This document shows, one piece after another, positions 33,884-44,072 of a stretch of 64,000 nt of DNA. Within the stretch, counting starts at the first letter, position 1; each line of letters begins with the position of its first letter. The translations under genes were made by a program, and so were the position numbers. The stretch is from contig CM043949.1 in the NCBI GenBank assembly GCA_014529385.2, forward strand, positions 141,210,858 through 141,274,857, in the 5' to 3' direction. The notes under the pieces were generated by a model. The model did not search any database. It saw only the letters and a program-made list of their open reading frames with translations, and had not been told where the DNA came from. The stretch comes from Adiantum capillus-veneris. Taxonomy: Eukaryota; Streptophyta; Polypodiopsida; Polypodiales; Pteridaceae.

Positions 33884-36800
33884 TCATACCTGCAAAAGTT
33901 CTGGCCTTCGTTCACCTGCTAGGCCTTGGACAAAGTGACACAAATATACAACCCCAGCGTTTGTGAGATCCTGCCATCAAAGAGAAAAGGAACTCAATCC
34001 TTGCCTACATTCCTTCCCAACAGGTTAAAAAAACAAACATCAAGCAAAAACAGTATTGACCTGCTTCCCTTCAATTGTATCAATCTTGGATCCCTGAAAG
34101 TACATATATAACAAATAAATATATAGCATAAGAGGTAAGTTCCTTTCCACCACTCTTGCAGGACAAATTACAATCAAGTGTGTAGAAGACAAACCAAGCC
34201 CTCGACAAGTTGTTGAACATTTTCAATGTCTATACCCATCTGTGCCAAATTTTCACGAACCTCGCTGACCTGATTACAAATTGACAGTTTCAGTAAAAGA
34301 CTTAATGCAGAAATACAAATAAGATGCAGAGTAAATGGACACCTCAAACTTAATAGCCCCAGTCACAGCCTTCTGTTCATCCAGTTTGTCATTCAGCTTT
34401 TCCATGCGCTGTGTCAGATGTTTCTTTGCAGCCTGCAACATGTAGACCACCTTACACTTTCACAGTGTTCCCTAATACAAACTAACACATAATTAAAATT
34501 AGAAAAGAGGACCCACGTACATATAGACCACCTGACACTTTCACAGTGTTACTTAATACATAAACTAAAGTTAGAAAAGAGCACCACGTACAGCAACTGC
34601 TGCAGAAACTTGTTCGAGCTGTTTTGTAAAGCTAGACACTGCATTGGCCATGTTCCGCTTGGTAACGTACATGATATCAGATAAGGACCAACCCTGTCTC
34701 ATGCAAACACTGCTACTAATGTCCCTTACACGTGAGTCGAGAGATAAACATGACTTGGTTCAGATTGTCTTTCATTACCTTCCACCACATGTAGCAATAA
34801 CCAGCTGCACCTACCACTGCTATAGGAATTATATATGAAGAGAGGTTCACTGAAAATCCAGATATTGAATAATCATCAGAACTGTTATGCCACAAATATT
34901 CCTAGATGCTCATTTTCAACTTGAATCAAAATATTCAAGTCATAATATACCATCACTAAAGTCACACCAAGCTACATATAGAATATTCCATGAGCCTTCC
35001 TACCTTTCAAGCCATTGCAAAGACGCCACACAAATCACACAAGAAAATTAAAGCTCAATAATTCAAAACGTATTTATGAATGACGAAAATCTTACTGTTC
35101 TGATCAGACCCATTGACGACAGTGATCTGTCTTCCACTGTACAACTGTCTGACTTCATGAGCTAATCGTGAAATCTGGCAAAACCATTTTCTTAGACAGT
35201 CATTAAAGGCAAAAAAACACACAAACAAATAAATCAAGTCTAAGTGTAGAGTTTTCATAATTACAAGCATAGAACCTGCCACCTCCATAAAGTCTACACA
35301 GTTTCATTGATTGGAATTGAAAAGCGTAGGGTCCGGAGTCTTTAAGATAAGACCTTTTACTTGGCTATTATACTTTCTTGCCCCAGCTTAGCTCCTCAAA
35401 CATTTCCAAACAAAATCAGCTCATTTATTGAAGCTGATGTAAGAAGCCCTCCAATAGGGCAAGAGCCAACACACGGCAAGTGAAAGATTATTAATAATGC
35501 TAACATCTAACAGCACAAGGTCTTGCATGCTTACCATCCTCTTTAACAGACCATCCCATCACACATGCCATCTCCAAACAAAGTCTTCACTTATCTTGTT
35601 TTGCTTCTTAAATGGATTTAATGAAGTGCAATGAACCCTGATCTTGCTCCAGTTCCATCTCTGCATTGCTAGTGAAAATCAAAATGGTGGCATGAACTTC
35701 CAATTGACTCTCCTGACCATGAGGCAATGCCATGGTTACTCTTTTCAGTTTAACTTATGAGCATTACAACAATTACAGTAGGTGTAAAAAGGTATAACCT
35801 TGACCATTTCTCCTTCCTAAACGCTAATCGTGTAATGAAATATTAAAATGTCATGCAAATTTCAACATAGCTGCACAATAATTTGCATGCAACTCCTATA
35901 AGTAGGCCTTTTAGACCGTAAGACTCTGTGTGAATTTTCAACCATGCAAGATTCTCCCAATATATCAAAGCATGGTTGCAAAGAATGGAGCTTGCACCTT
36001 TGATTACCATATTTGGTGCTTCCACCGAGTTCTTTTGCTCCAAGTCCAAGCACAAGCCTATTTTTGGGATTGTGTTTTCTGCTTTCCAAGCTAATTCAAG
36101 CATGCCCTTATTTCCCTTATTGCCCTTATCTTCAAGCTTGCCAAAGAATCTTTTCTACTTGGTTAGTCTCACTGAACACAATGTGGAAAAGAAAGCTGAA
36201 TTGACTTTCACCTACAAGTGCAGGGAAACATTGTTTTCACCATGTTAAAAACTTGACGACGACCACGTATGTTGTTAAAAGTCCCAAATACAAAATCTAA
36301 CCCTTCAAGATGCAAAATCTTTATTGCTACGGTTTGAACATGATTCCAGATCAGGAGTGGCCGGATGCCTGGGCAAGTTTGGTGGGACTCTGAGGAGAAT
36401 TCAATGATAGGAAACTCACCACATACATTACACAAATAATCTAGAAATTTCAGATGGATGCTATACCGAGAAGGAAAAGAAAAAGAAGCAATAAAGCAAA
36501 CAAACCTGAGCTTGAATGGCAGCATTATCACTACTCTGGCCAGCCTCACCATTTTCAAACTTGAATAAAGCTTCCTGCATTTAAATGATTAAATTCACAA
36601 TAAATAAATCTCCTGCTATTGGAGAAAATGAAAATAGAACTGAGAATTCCATTGACCTTTCTAAAATCCTAGGAGAAATGAATGTGGATTCAAATTGAAG
36701 AAGACCAACCAGATTATGCCATTATGAGAAACTAATTTACATCTAAAGTTTCCAACATTCAGACAAAACAATGCAGGTGCATTTCCAACCGAAGGGTCAA

Positions 36801-37500
36801 GCAAGTATTCTGATCTAAGCCCGAATAAGAAAAGAACTTGCATGGTATATACCTGTATATTCGTGATTATGTCTGATAGGCCCGTTTTTCCAAAGACCAT
36901 AGGTCCAGCCATACCTGAGCCCAAGTCATTTTAAACAAAATTTTTCAGCAGGAATACAGTCCAAAATTCCAGAGTATCCTTTTAAACAGAACCTTTCAGC
37001 AGTAGGATATAAAGACAAGAATGTTGGTACTAACTTCCAAAATAATGTATACATGTGATTAACACAGACACTGGTGAAGAAATTGTTTACTTTCAAACAC
37101 TTCATGTATAAACAAATGGCTAATATGGATGGACAACTTTGAATAATGCAAGAGAATATGAACCGAGTCTCTTTTTATGAAGTTGCAAACAATATTTTGA
37201 CTAAATGCGCATAGTATACGATGGTAAACTCAGATCACCTTTTGATCTTTCCCATTTATAATTATTTTTGTACATTTAGGTGTATAATCTCCTTCATCTG
37301 AAAGTTGTTTACAATAGGCAGCATAAGACGCGATGAAGACAAGAACTAGCCTCCAATCGGGTGGACACTTCGACTCCGATCTGGCTGGACTCTGATAAGA
37401 TCCTCTAACGCTAGAGAACACCTACAATGCCACATGCATGAACAAGGCAATTGTGGAGAAGAGAGATCATTGAGGTAGAAAGAGACACGACATTTGAGAA

Positions 37501-37546
<46 letters not shown>

Positions 37547-38908
37547 CCGTGTGGTGGGCGAAAGACACAATGGATTGGCCACTGTGACGAATGGCTCCAA
37601 AATTTAAGCAACCATCGTACTTTTACCTACGGTGATCGCTTAAGGTTTACAAAACGCCTCTCCTTCTGTCACATTTCCGCTTCTGGATGTGCCGCCTATC
37701 ATCCTACTATGGCTCCCCACCTCGAGCAACCACCGTCCTTTTACATACGGTGGTAGCTTAAGGTTTACAGAACCCCTCTCCTCTTCCGTCACATTCCCAC
37801 TTCCGGAGGTGCCGCCTATCATCCATCAATATGAAGCCTATCAGGACCGTTGTCTCTGCTTGGAGAAGGTTGCTTGTGCGACCTCACCTCCCACACTAGC
37901 CGTCCTCCTGATGCTGCAGACCCCTTGGTAGTTGTTCGGGCGTTTCTCCCTCTGTTGGTCCAACTCCTTCGTCGGTGAACAACTTGTTTCGTGTTTGTTT
38001 TCTTTTTGCTCCTTTTTTGTTTCTTTCTTTTCTCTTCTTTCCTTGTTTCTTGGTTGTTCTCGATTGTATCTTTCTGTGTGTGTGTGTGTGTGCGCGCGCG
38101 CGTGCACGCGAGAAATGAAATGAAATGATATATTAACGTCTACAAAAGGCCAAAATGACCTATGAGACCAACTGATTACAATGATGAGTCTAGTACCAAG
38201 TCTGGGTACAAACAAAGAAAACTACAAACAAAGAATTGAGATAGGAGTGCTACCGACTCCTATGGGTGGCTGGTAGGCTGAGCAATGGTATCATGCCAAA
38301 AAGGTACAAAATGGGGATAAGTGTCACCATGGTATAATAAAGCAATAGCATGGAGCCTATCCTGGTCGACACTCTAGGTGTCGTGCTAGAATCTTGTGGA
38401 TCCTCTGTCGCAATCTCCGTCGGTGCTGCGTGGCTCCCCTCAGTCGCGGTCGTCTCGATCTCCCCAACTCTATAGCTCGGTCAATGAGAGAACCGTTGGT
38501 GTGTGTATGGGTGGGAACCGAGCTCTGTGATGGTGGTGTCCCCTCTGCTTCTGTGGTACTCAGACTGAAGAAATCTGAGATGCGTCTTTGGGACTGTCTC
38601 TGTCTTTGCCCTCTCAATAGAGCGTCTCTATGTCTCTGTATCTCAAGTAGAAATAATCCGAGACACCTCTGATCCTGATATCTCATGACTCTATCTAACG
38701 AGTCAAAACCATCTCTGAATAAACAATGAAAGCGTCCCCGTATCTCATAGTAGACTGTGCAGTGACATATGTAGTGAAACTCTGTCTCTGGCTCTGCATG
38801 GCATAACTGACAAATCCTACTGTCTGCTAGTACGCCTCTGAATCTACCTGTCTCAATCCCAAGCTGGTGTGAAGATGTGCGAATCTGGCCTATGGCACAT
38901 CGTAACCC

Positions 38909-38962
<54 letters not shown>

Positions 38963-41900
38963 TTTTAACCTCTATGTGAGGCCAAAGTCGGCCTATGAAA
39001 CCAATCAAATATACATGTGTCAATCCTCATCTGATATGGCTGCAAGCTTAGTTTCCAAGAGCGCATCATCACAATCCTTGAGAAAGAAAATGCCTTGCAT
39101 CCTGTCCTTCCACTAATCAAAGCCACTGTCATCAAACCTCTTGATTTCAAGAAGGGCTTCAGTGTTACTATTGCTAGAAGTATTAGTAGCCATATTTCAG
39201 CAATGCACCGAAGATACAAATGTTGCAATTTATGACAGTAAACAACCAGGTGAATATTCAGCCAAATGCAGCCCAACTTCCCAGCAAAATAGAGAGCAAG
39301 GATCACTACCGCTGTATACCTAATTCATGTACAGCAGTGAAAGTAATGACTTTCAACAGTGTAGCTGCAATTTCAGCCTACATAACATGCATACATCACG
39401 GTCGAGTGACTCCCACTTCAGCAATATCACCAAAAATACTTCTGCAACAATCCCACATCTGCTAATGATCTCTAGAACAGTTGCAACATGAGTATTCAAC
39501 AATATATTCACAAATAAGAGAAAATTCCACAACTTGCAACACAAAATTTGCTTCAATAATACCCCCAATGTGCACTACATGCATCAATTTTGTCGAAACC
39601 CACAAACTTCAGCAGAAACCCCAAATTTTTACTGAAAAATATACCCCAATTGCATTAATACATGGTCCCAAGAGCAAAATACAGGTAAAATTTCAACAGA
39701 TTTTGCAAAAGCCCCAAATTTCTCGGGTTCAAATGTGCAGGAATGTCAATGAATTCAACTCAACTAAGTGAAATTTCACTGACACACGAAAATTTCCAAA
39801 GTTTTCGAAGCTTCTGTGCACTAAATCTGCACTTTTTCACGCAAATGTTGATGTTGTGTATTGTATTTACATGTCACGTCAAGTCCACGCCCAAAATCAT
39901 ATCACATCCTGAGAGAGGAGACACAACAAATCTTCTACGGAAGGAAGCTTGCTGAACAGTGAATAACACATCAAGGCACCCTTGTGTAATGAAAGAGTCC
40001 ATATCAAAAGCGAAGCCCGACACCTCGAGAGGAGTTGTCTGGCTAACCTCCAAGCGGGCTCTTTCTACAAGAGAGTCACCAATCACATCATGCATACTGC
40101 TTGAATCAAACAATATGACAAAACGTTGACCCTTCACATGACCATAACATTTTAAGAGAGACTCATCAATGTGTGTGTCAGAGACATGTGGAGAATCAGA
40201 TTGGTTCACTAAAGTGCTTGTGGTAGTTGTTGGTGCTTTGGGTTCTTTAGGTGGTGCTGTCTTAGGACATGCCTTCTTTATATGACACTTATAACAACAA
40301 CCTTCCTTCGCATAAATATACCTAGATGAATTCAAGATAAGCCCAGATTCACCCTTGAAGGAAAGTGCAAGGTATAGACCCATGGTAGTCACCCACAAGA
40401 CAATATAACTATCAGCTCCATCATGCATAGTATTGACTAAATACCACGACATCCCCACTAACGTCGTCAGTGCCCAATAGTGGGTGTAGAACTAGGTACA
40501 AACATATGCTCCCCAACACAACACACACCACATGCACACACACATGAGCATACATCAACACAAAGTTCAGCATACTGAGTTTCTGTCATGACTCCGGAGA
40601 TCAAGGACAGACTCAGCCAGAATGAAGCCTAGCACTAAAAGAAGCATTAAATCGAAAAAATTAGCACGAAAATGAGGTAGCTGATAGGGAATACGCACCA
40701 CAAAAGATAGAAAGAATAAGCACAATATCAATTGGGTCGTAACTCGGACGAAAACTTCACAATGTGAAGTCTGCATGTCCGCTATACGACTAAAAAATAT
40801 ACCTAGATGAATCCAAGATAAGCCTAGATTCACCCTTGAAGGAAAGTGCAAGGTATAGACCCATGGTAGTCACCCACAAGACAGTATAACCATCAGCTCC
40901 ATCATGCATAGTATTGACTAAATACCACGACATCCCCACTAACGTCGTCAGTGCCCAATAGTGGGTGTAGAACTAGGTACAAACATATGCTCCCCAACAC
41001 AACACACATTACACGCACACACACATGAGCATACATCAACACAAAGTTCAGCGTTGTTCTTCTGGAGTTATGTATCCTCCTATGATTCCTTGTGCAGTTT
41101 TTTCATTTGGGGTTAGCTTAGGTTTGGCAGGTGTTTTTGCTTTACCATTAGATCCGTTTTGAGAGTTCTTTTCCTAAGGATTAGAAAAAGATGGGCTAGA
41201 AGAATTGCCATTCTTACCGTTCTTACCATTCTGTGGGTTTTGGAGGATTCTGAGAGGTACTGTGAGAAGACTTGTTCTCCTTAGGCTTTCCTTTGTTGTG
41301 CTTCATCTCCTGTGCGAGAGAAATCGCTACTGCCTTGTTGAGATCTATTGGGTCGAGGACTTCGACATCGAACTTGAGATACTCGTCCAACCCGAAAAGG
41401 AATGCCTCTTTGCGCTCTTCATCCAATTTGCGTAATCGGGTGCCGAGCTGCAAAACACGGTTAGAAAAAGACATAACTGGAGTACCATTTTGCTTGAGGT
41501 TACGCCAATCTTCTTTCAACCGCGCTAGGTACCAAGGTGGCATGAACCGCACTTTGAGCTTGTCTTGGAAGTCGGCCCCATTGAAAGAAAGAGGCACGCC
41601 TTCCTCGGCTTCCTCTAGGTGCGCGGCCAACTGTGCCTCTTGCCACACTTGATACTAGTCCTAAGCTAAGACTCATGCTAGACTATAGCAGAAGCATGTC
41701 CACGTAGCGCAAGTGAAGTGCGTACGTGACATCGAGTCCATAATAAGCACAATAAGAGGAACCTTCCACCTTCCTTCTACGATCATGAAGGTGTTTTTCT
41801 AGTGGGATTAGTTCAGAATAGTCTGAACTCCTGAATTATAAGAGGGAATAAAGCATTCATAAAACTATAAAAGCAAGGGATACAAGAAAAGACAAGGGGG

Positions 41901-43676
41901 AAAAAAACTAAATCACTTTATTTGCTACGAAACAAAAACATTATTAACTTAAAAATGTTTTTAGAAAAGGCGTGCGCAAAATAAGTTGACGGAGCTTACT
42001 TGGCTAAAACTTAAAACAAGTACTCAACTTTAAACAAAAAAGGATAAGACATTTTAAAAATTTAATCCTAGAAATCAAACTTCACACAACAACTTCTAAA
42101 GAAACAAATTCTTAAGTCCTAACGTAAGCTAAATACGAAATCGAAAAATGAATACTACTACAAACCTACAAAGAGCAAAGATCCAAACTTGACAATATGT
42201 GACCTCAACTTCGTTGCTTGTCCTAAAGACTCCTCAAACTTTACTACAAAACTAGAAATTCCTTTCTCTATGGCTTTGAGAAGGCAAGAGTCATTCGAGG
42301 AAGGGAACCTTTTGAGAAAAGGTCATTCAAGGAATCCCGAAGGAAGAATAGAACAATCAGCAGTAACTACATGACCCAAAGCTCCATTTACGTAAGAAGA
42401 AAAGGTAGACTTTTTGTCATAAAGTTTTTATATATTTGAAAGCTACGACGGATGGTTCCATACCTTTCTCACACAAGGAGGGAGAGCATCCAAAGCTTCT
42501 TGAGATCTCAAAATAGAGCTTAATCCAATCTTGTCCAAGTCAAGGGAGGTAAAGATAGTTATCAACAAATCTTCTTTCCAACCAAGGGATTTTTCAGACT
42601 AATACACTTGGACTTCAGAAATTTTTATAGTGGGATTATGACGAGTGTTGGTATAGCAAACTCTACTAGCGAAAATACTAGTCTTGTTGGATTAACTAAC
42701 ACATAACACTTAGTAGGTCTATGACAGCTGAGTTGACAATCTCACATTGTCCATCTGTCAAAATCGTGTAGTATCCCATCTCCCAAAATCCTGTCACTAA
42801 CTATAGACTGAAAAATCGTGATACTTGAAAATATTGGACACAAAAAGTCTGGTCATCTTCTCTAATATAATCTTCTTCCTCATTGGAATAGTGTATTTGC
42901 TTGTTGAGCCTATTCACAATAGTTCAAACGTCGTCATTCCCTAAGTGAGCCCTCGAAAAGTTGAAGATAAAATTCATACTTACTCTCTCCTAAACTCCAA
43001 TTAGTTAGAACAGGTAAAGGCTGAACAAATTCCATGTCTTCGATCATCGTACAATTTTTTTCTGATGCGTACCAGAAGTCATCACCTGTTATTTCAAGCT
43101 TAGTTTGTCTAAAGTTTCAATGTTATAAAGGGATTCAAGTGTTGCAAAATTTGGCGGTTCACAAGTAAATTGTTTTCCGATGTGGTTACAAGTTAATTCT
43201 AATCAATGACGTGATTACTTAAGAAGTTTGATATGACCTAAGCTTTGAGATTGTCCAGACTTTGAAGGATAATTCCTCCTTCACAAAAATACATTATCAT
43301 GGCAAACTCTATTGATTTCTGATGCCTAGTTTCATAACTAATTAGCATGCAGAAGGATCCCAAAGAGAGTCTTTCAGCTCAAAATTCCTCTTCAAGCACA
43401 ACAAAAAATGCAAAAAGAACTGGAAGATCATCTCCCCCTCCTGTCAACACACAAAAGACCAAATGACTAATGCAAACTCACTCTTTTCTGATCTTGAGTC
43501 ATGTTATAAAGCTAAAATTCTATTATTGTTAAGACTACGTTTTCCAGAGGAAGGAAACAACCCAATCAGGGCTCTGCAATTTGAATCACTTCAATACGAA
43601 AAATATGCTTACCTGCTCCCAACATAAGAATAATAACTTTTGTAGGTGCAATCCCAGTTTGCAGGACCATTGCCAT
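33884..43676 (-). CDS. DUF1664-family protein, spliced host gene (exons 1-10)
   Basis: Uncharacterised plant protein family DUF1664. Exons read from the sequence, all with GT-AG introns: 43676-43613, 36914-36853, 36574-36506, 35174-35096, 34849-34779, 34693-34592, 34432-34343, 34269-34195, 34093-34061, 33970-33890. Phases agree throughout, giving 242 codons. Exon 1 plus exon 2 give a hydrophobic N-terminus (residues ~8-30) ending in GKTGLSD. RLAHEVRQL is at ~68-76 and a second hydrophobic segment, YIIPIAVVGAAGYCYMWW, at ~96-113. Then GWSLSDIMYVTKRNMANAV and a heptad-rich region to ~215, so it is probably a membrane protein with a coiled coil. If exon 10 is not spliced at its end, TGA 33886-33884 stops it at 243 residues. 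Other endings are a 126-bp exon 33855-33730 after a 34-nt intron, or an exon 33414-33325 (DMDVASDNVPFRGGSRASY). Intron 1 is 6.7 kb and full of transposon debris. Function unknown. Confidence 0.88.
37501..37543. repeat. (GT)n(GA)n microsatellite in intron 1
   Basis: TG repeats change directly into GA repeats. Confidence 0.9.
37606..37824. repeat. Tandem duplication, period ~119 bp, in intron 1
   Basis: GCAACCA(T/C)CGT(A/C)CTTTTAC...GGTGCCGCCTATCATCC occurs twice (about 37606-37712 and 37725-37824). In unit 2 CCACCGT and ACGGTGG form a 7-bp inverted repeat. Confidence 0.65.
37825..38110. repeat. Intron 1 spacer with (GT)n(GC)n microsatellite
   Basis: Nothing coding is recognised. TG and CG alternations occupy about 38075-38108, next to the LINE A3 3' end. 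Confidence 0.6.
38111..38910 (-). pseudogene. LINE copy A3, 5'-truncated (zinc knuckle, PIP tail, 3' UTR)
   Basis: On the minus strand the copy starts at GLRCAIGQIRTSS, flush against a (CT)n tract, and includes the knuckle region (CQLCH...HYICHC, ~38820-38760). It then has RYQDQRCLGLFLLEIQRHR, QRRISDFF at 38590-38567 and the basic end RAIELGRSRRPRLRG, stopping near 38357. The 3' UTR and hairpin follow. It lies in the sense direction within intron 1 of the DUF1664 gene. Confidence 0.82.
38147..38161 (-). promoter_or_regulatory. LINE 3'-terminal hairpin, copy 4
   Basis: On the minus strand AGGTCA-TTT-TGGCCT, followed by TTTTGTAGACGTTAATA and (ATTTC)n. Confidence 0.6.
38911..38959. repeat. (GA)n microsatellite between two LINE pieces
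   Basis: In minus-strand sense this is the (CT)n tail of the LINE stub at 38960-39027 and the left flank of LINE A3. Confidence 0.95.
38960..39027 (-). mobile_element. LINE stub, ~65 bp of 3' end only
   Basis: In minus sense it reads ACACATGTATATTTGATTGG, then the hairpin and a T-rich end, then (CT)n. It interrupts a copia gag frame. Confidence 0.65.
38979..38994 (-). promoter_or_regulatory. LINE 3'-terminal hairpin, copy 5
   Basis: Minus strand AGGCCG-ACTT-TGGCCT: position 4 is C-G rather than U.G, and the closing pair is G.U. Confidence 0.6.
39028..39193 (-). pseudogene. Copia gag N-terminal fragment
   Basis: ATG at 39193 (MATNTSSNSN), then EIKRFDDSGFD, a TAG, and WKDRMQGIFFLKDCDDALL, the copia gag start pattern. 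It is cut by the LINE stub. The upstream 39194-39870 looks like its leader, with no other feature seen. Confidence 0.55.
39194..39873 (-). other. Probable copia leader in intron 1
   Basis: About 680 bp with no coding similarity, placed as the untranslated leader of the gag fragment. No LTR or primer-binding site was found. Confidence 0.35.
39874..41648 (-). pseudogene. Ty3/gypsy gag and protease remnant in intron 1
   Basis: Minus strand: 41648-41223 is a retrotransposon gag segment (WQEAQLAAHLEEAEEG, FQDKLKVRFMPPWYLARLKE, SFSNRVLQLGTRLRKL, FLFGLDEYLKFDV). At 40300-40260 CCYKCHIKKACP resembles a zinc knuckle. At ~40135-39880 the protease reads FVILFDSSSMHDVIG and GCDMILGVD, with DSS where DSG or DTG is expected. 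Two copies of a ~256-bp repeat separate gag from protease. No RT follows. Confidence 0.7.
40316..41052. repeat. Direct repeat pair, ~256 bp, in the gypsy remnant
   Basis: Units at 40316-40571 and 40795-41052 (CCTAGATGAAT(T/C)CAAGATAAG...CACAAAGTTCAGC), separated by 223 bp and differing at only a few positions. They do not have TG...CA ends, so they are probably a segmental duplication rather than LTRs. Confidence 0.75.
41649..43612. other. Rest of intron 1, nothing recognised
   Basis: AT-rich, no domain or repeat boundary seen. Possibly leader sequence of the gypsy remnant on the left. Confidence 0.45.
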
Positions 43677-43815
43677 AGTTGAAGACCCAATACTACAAAT
43701 AATAAAAGGAAAGGTGAACTCATTAGAAATTATTCAAACTTTACTACTAAAAAAAAAGAGCAAGGACAGAACCACATAAATAATTGTCTAACATAATTAG
43801 ACAGTCGAAATGTGA

Positions 43816-43818
<3 letters not shown>
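43677..43818 (-). promoter_or_regulatory. 5' flank or 5' UTR of the DUF1664 gene
   Basis: On the minus strand, TTATTTGTAG just upstream of the ATG could be a splice acceptor of a 5'-UTR intron. A T-rich run lies at ~43750. No TATA box was assigned. Confidence 0.35.

Positions 43819-43877
<59 letters not shown>
43819..43877. repeat. (CT)n / (GA)n microsatellite upstream of the DUF1664 ATG
   Basis: 29 units, ~145 bp upstream of the start codon; GA-type on the gene's strand. LINE sequence begins at its far side. Confidence 0.95.
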
Positions 43878-43881
<4 letters not shown>

Positions 43882-44072
43882 CCCTAGTACTAGTGCTCCA
43901 CCCATCCCCATAGATTTCATCACCCACCAGACGTCCTTCTATTTTTTATTTTGTACCAATGTGAACTATTTTGTCTTTTCCTATAGACAGAAGACATGCA
44001 CACATGTATACTTGATTTGTCTCATAGGCCGATTTCGGCCTCACATAAGATGTTAATAAGATTTCAAAGATC
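43878..44072 (+). mobile_element. LINE 3'-end stub
   Basis: Non-coding sequence ending CACACATGTATACTTGATTTG, hairpin (44026-44041) and AAGATGTTAATAAG. It resembles the LINE B 3' end, begins at (CT)n and is followed at once by LINE A4. Confidence 0.65.
44026..44041 (+). promoter_or_regulatory. LINE 3'-terminal hairpin, copy 6
   Basis: AGGCCG-ATTT-CGGCCT, a fully Watson-Crick 6-bp stem. Confidence 0.7.

Noticed and set aside
37422-37470. Alternative first exon of the DUF1664 gene (ATG 37470, ending GIVG before a GT)
   Set aside because: It joins exon 2 in phase, but exon 1 at 43676-43613 gives a much better family match over its whole length and a stronger donor (GTAAGC). The 37470 ATG has weak context and lies beside a microsatellite.
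40316-41052. The ~256-bp repeats as a pair of LTRs
   Set aside because: They lack TG...CA ends and have no primer-binding site between them; the spacer is only 223 bp.
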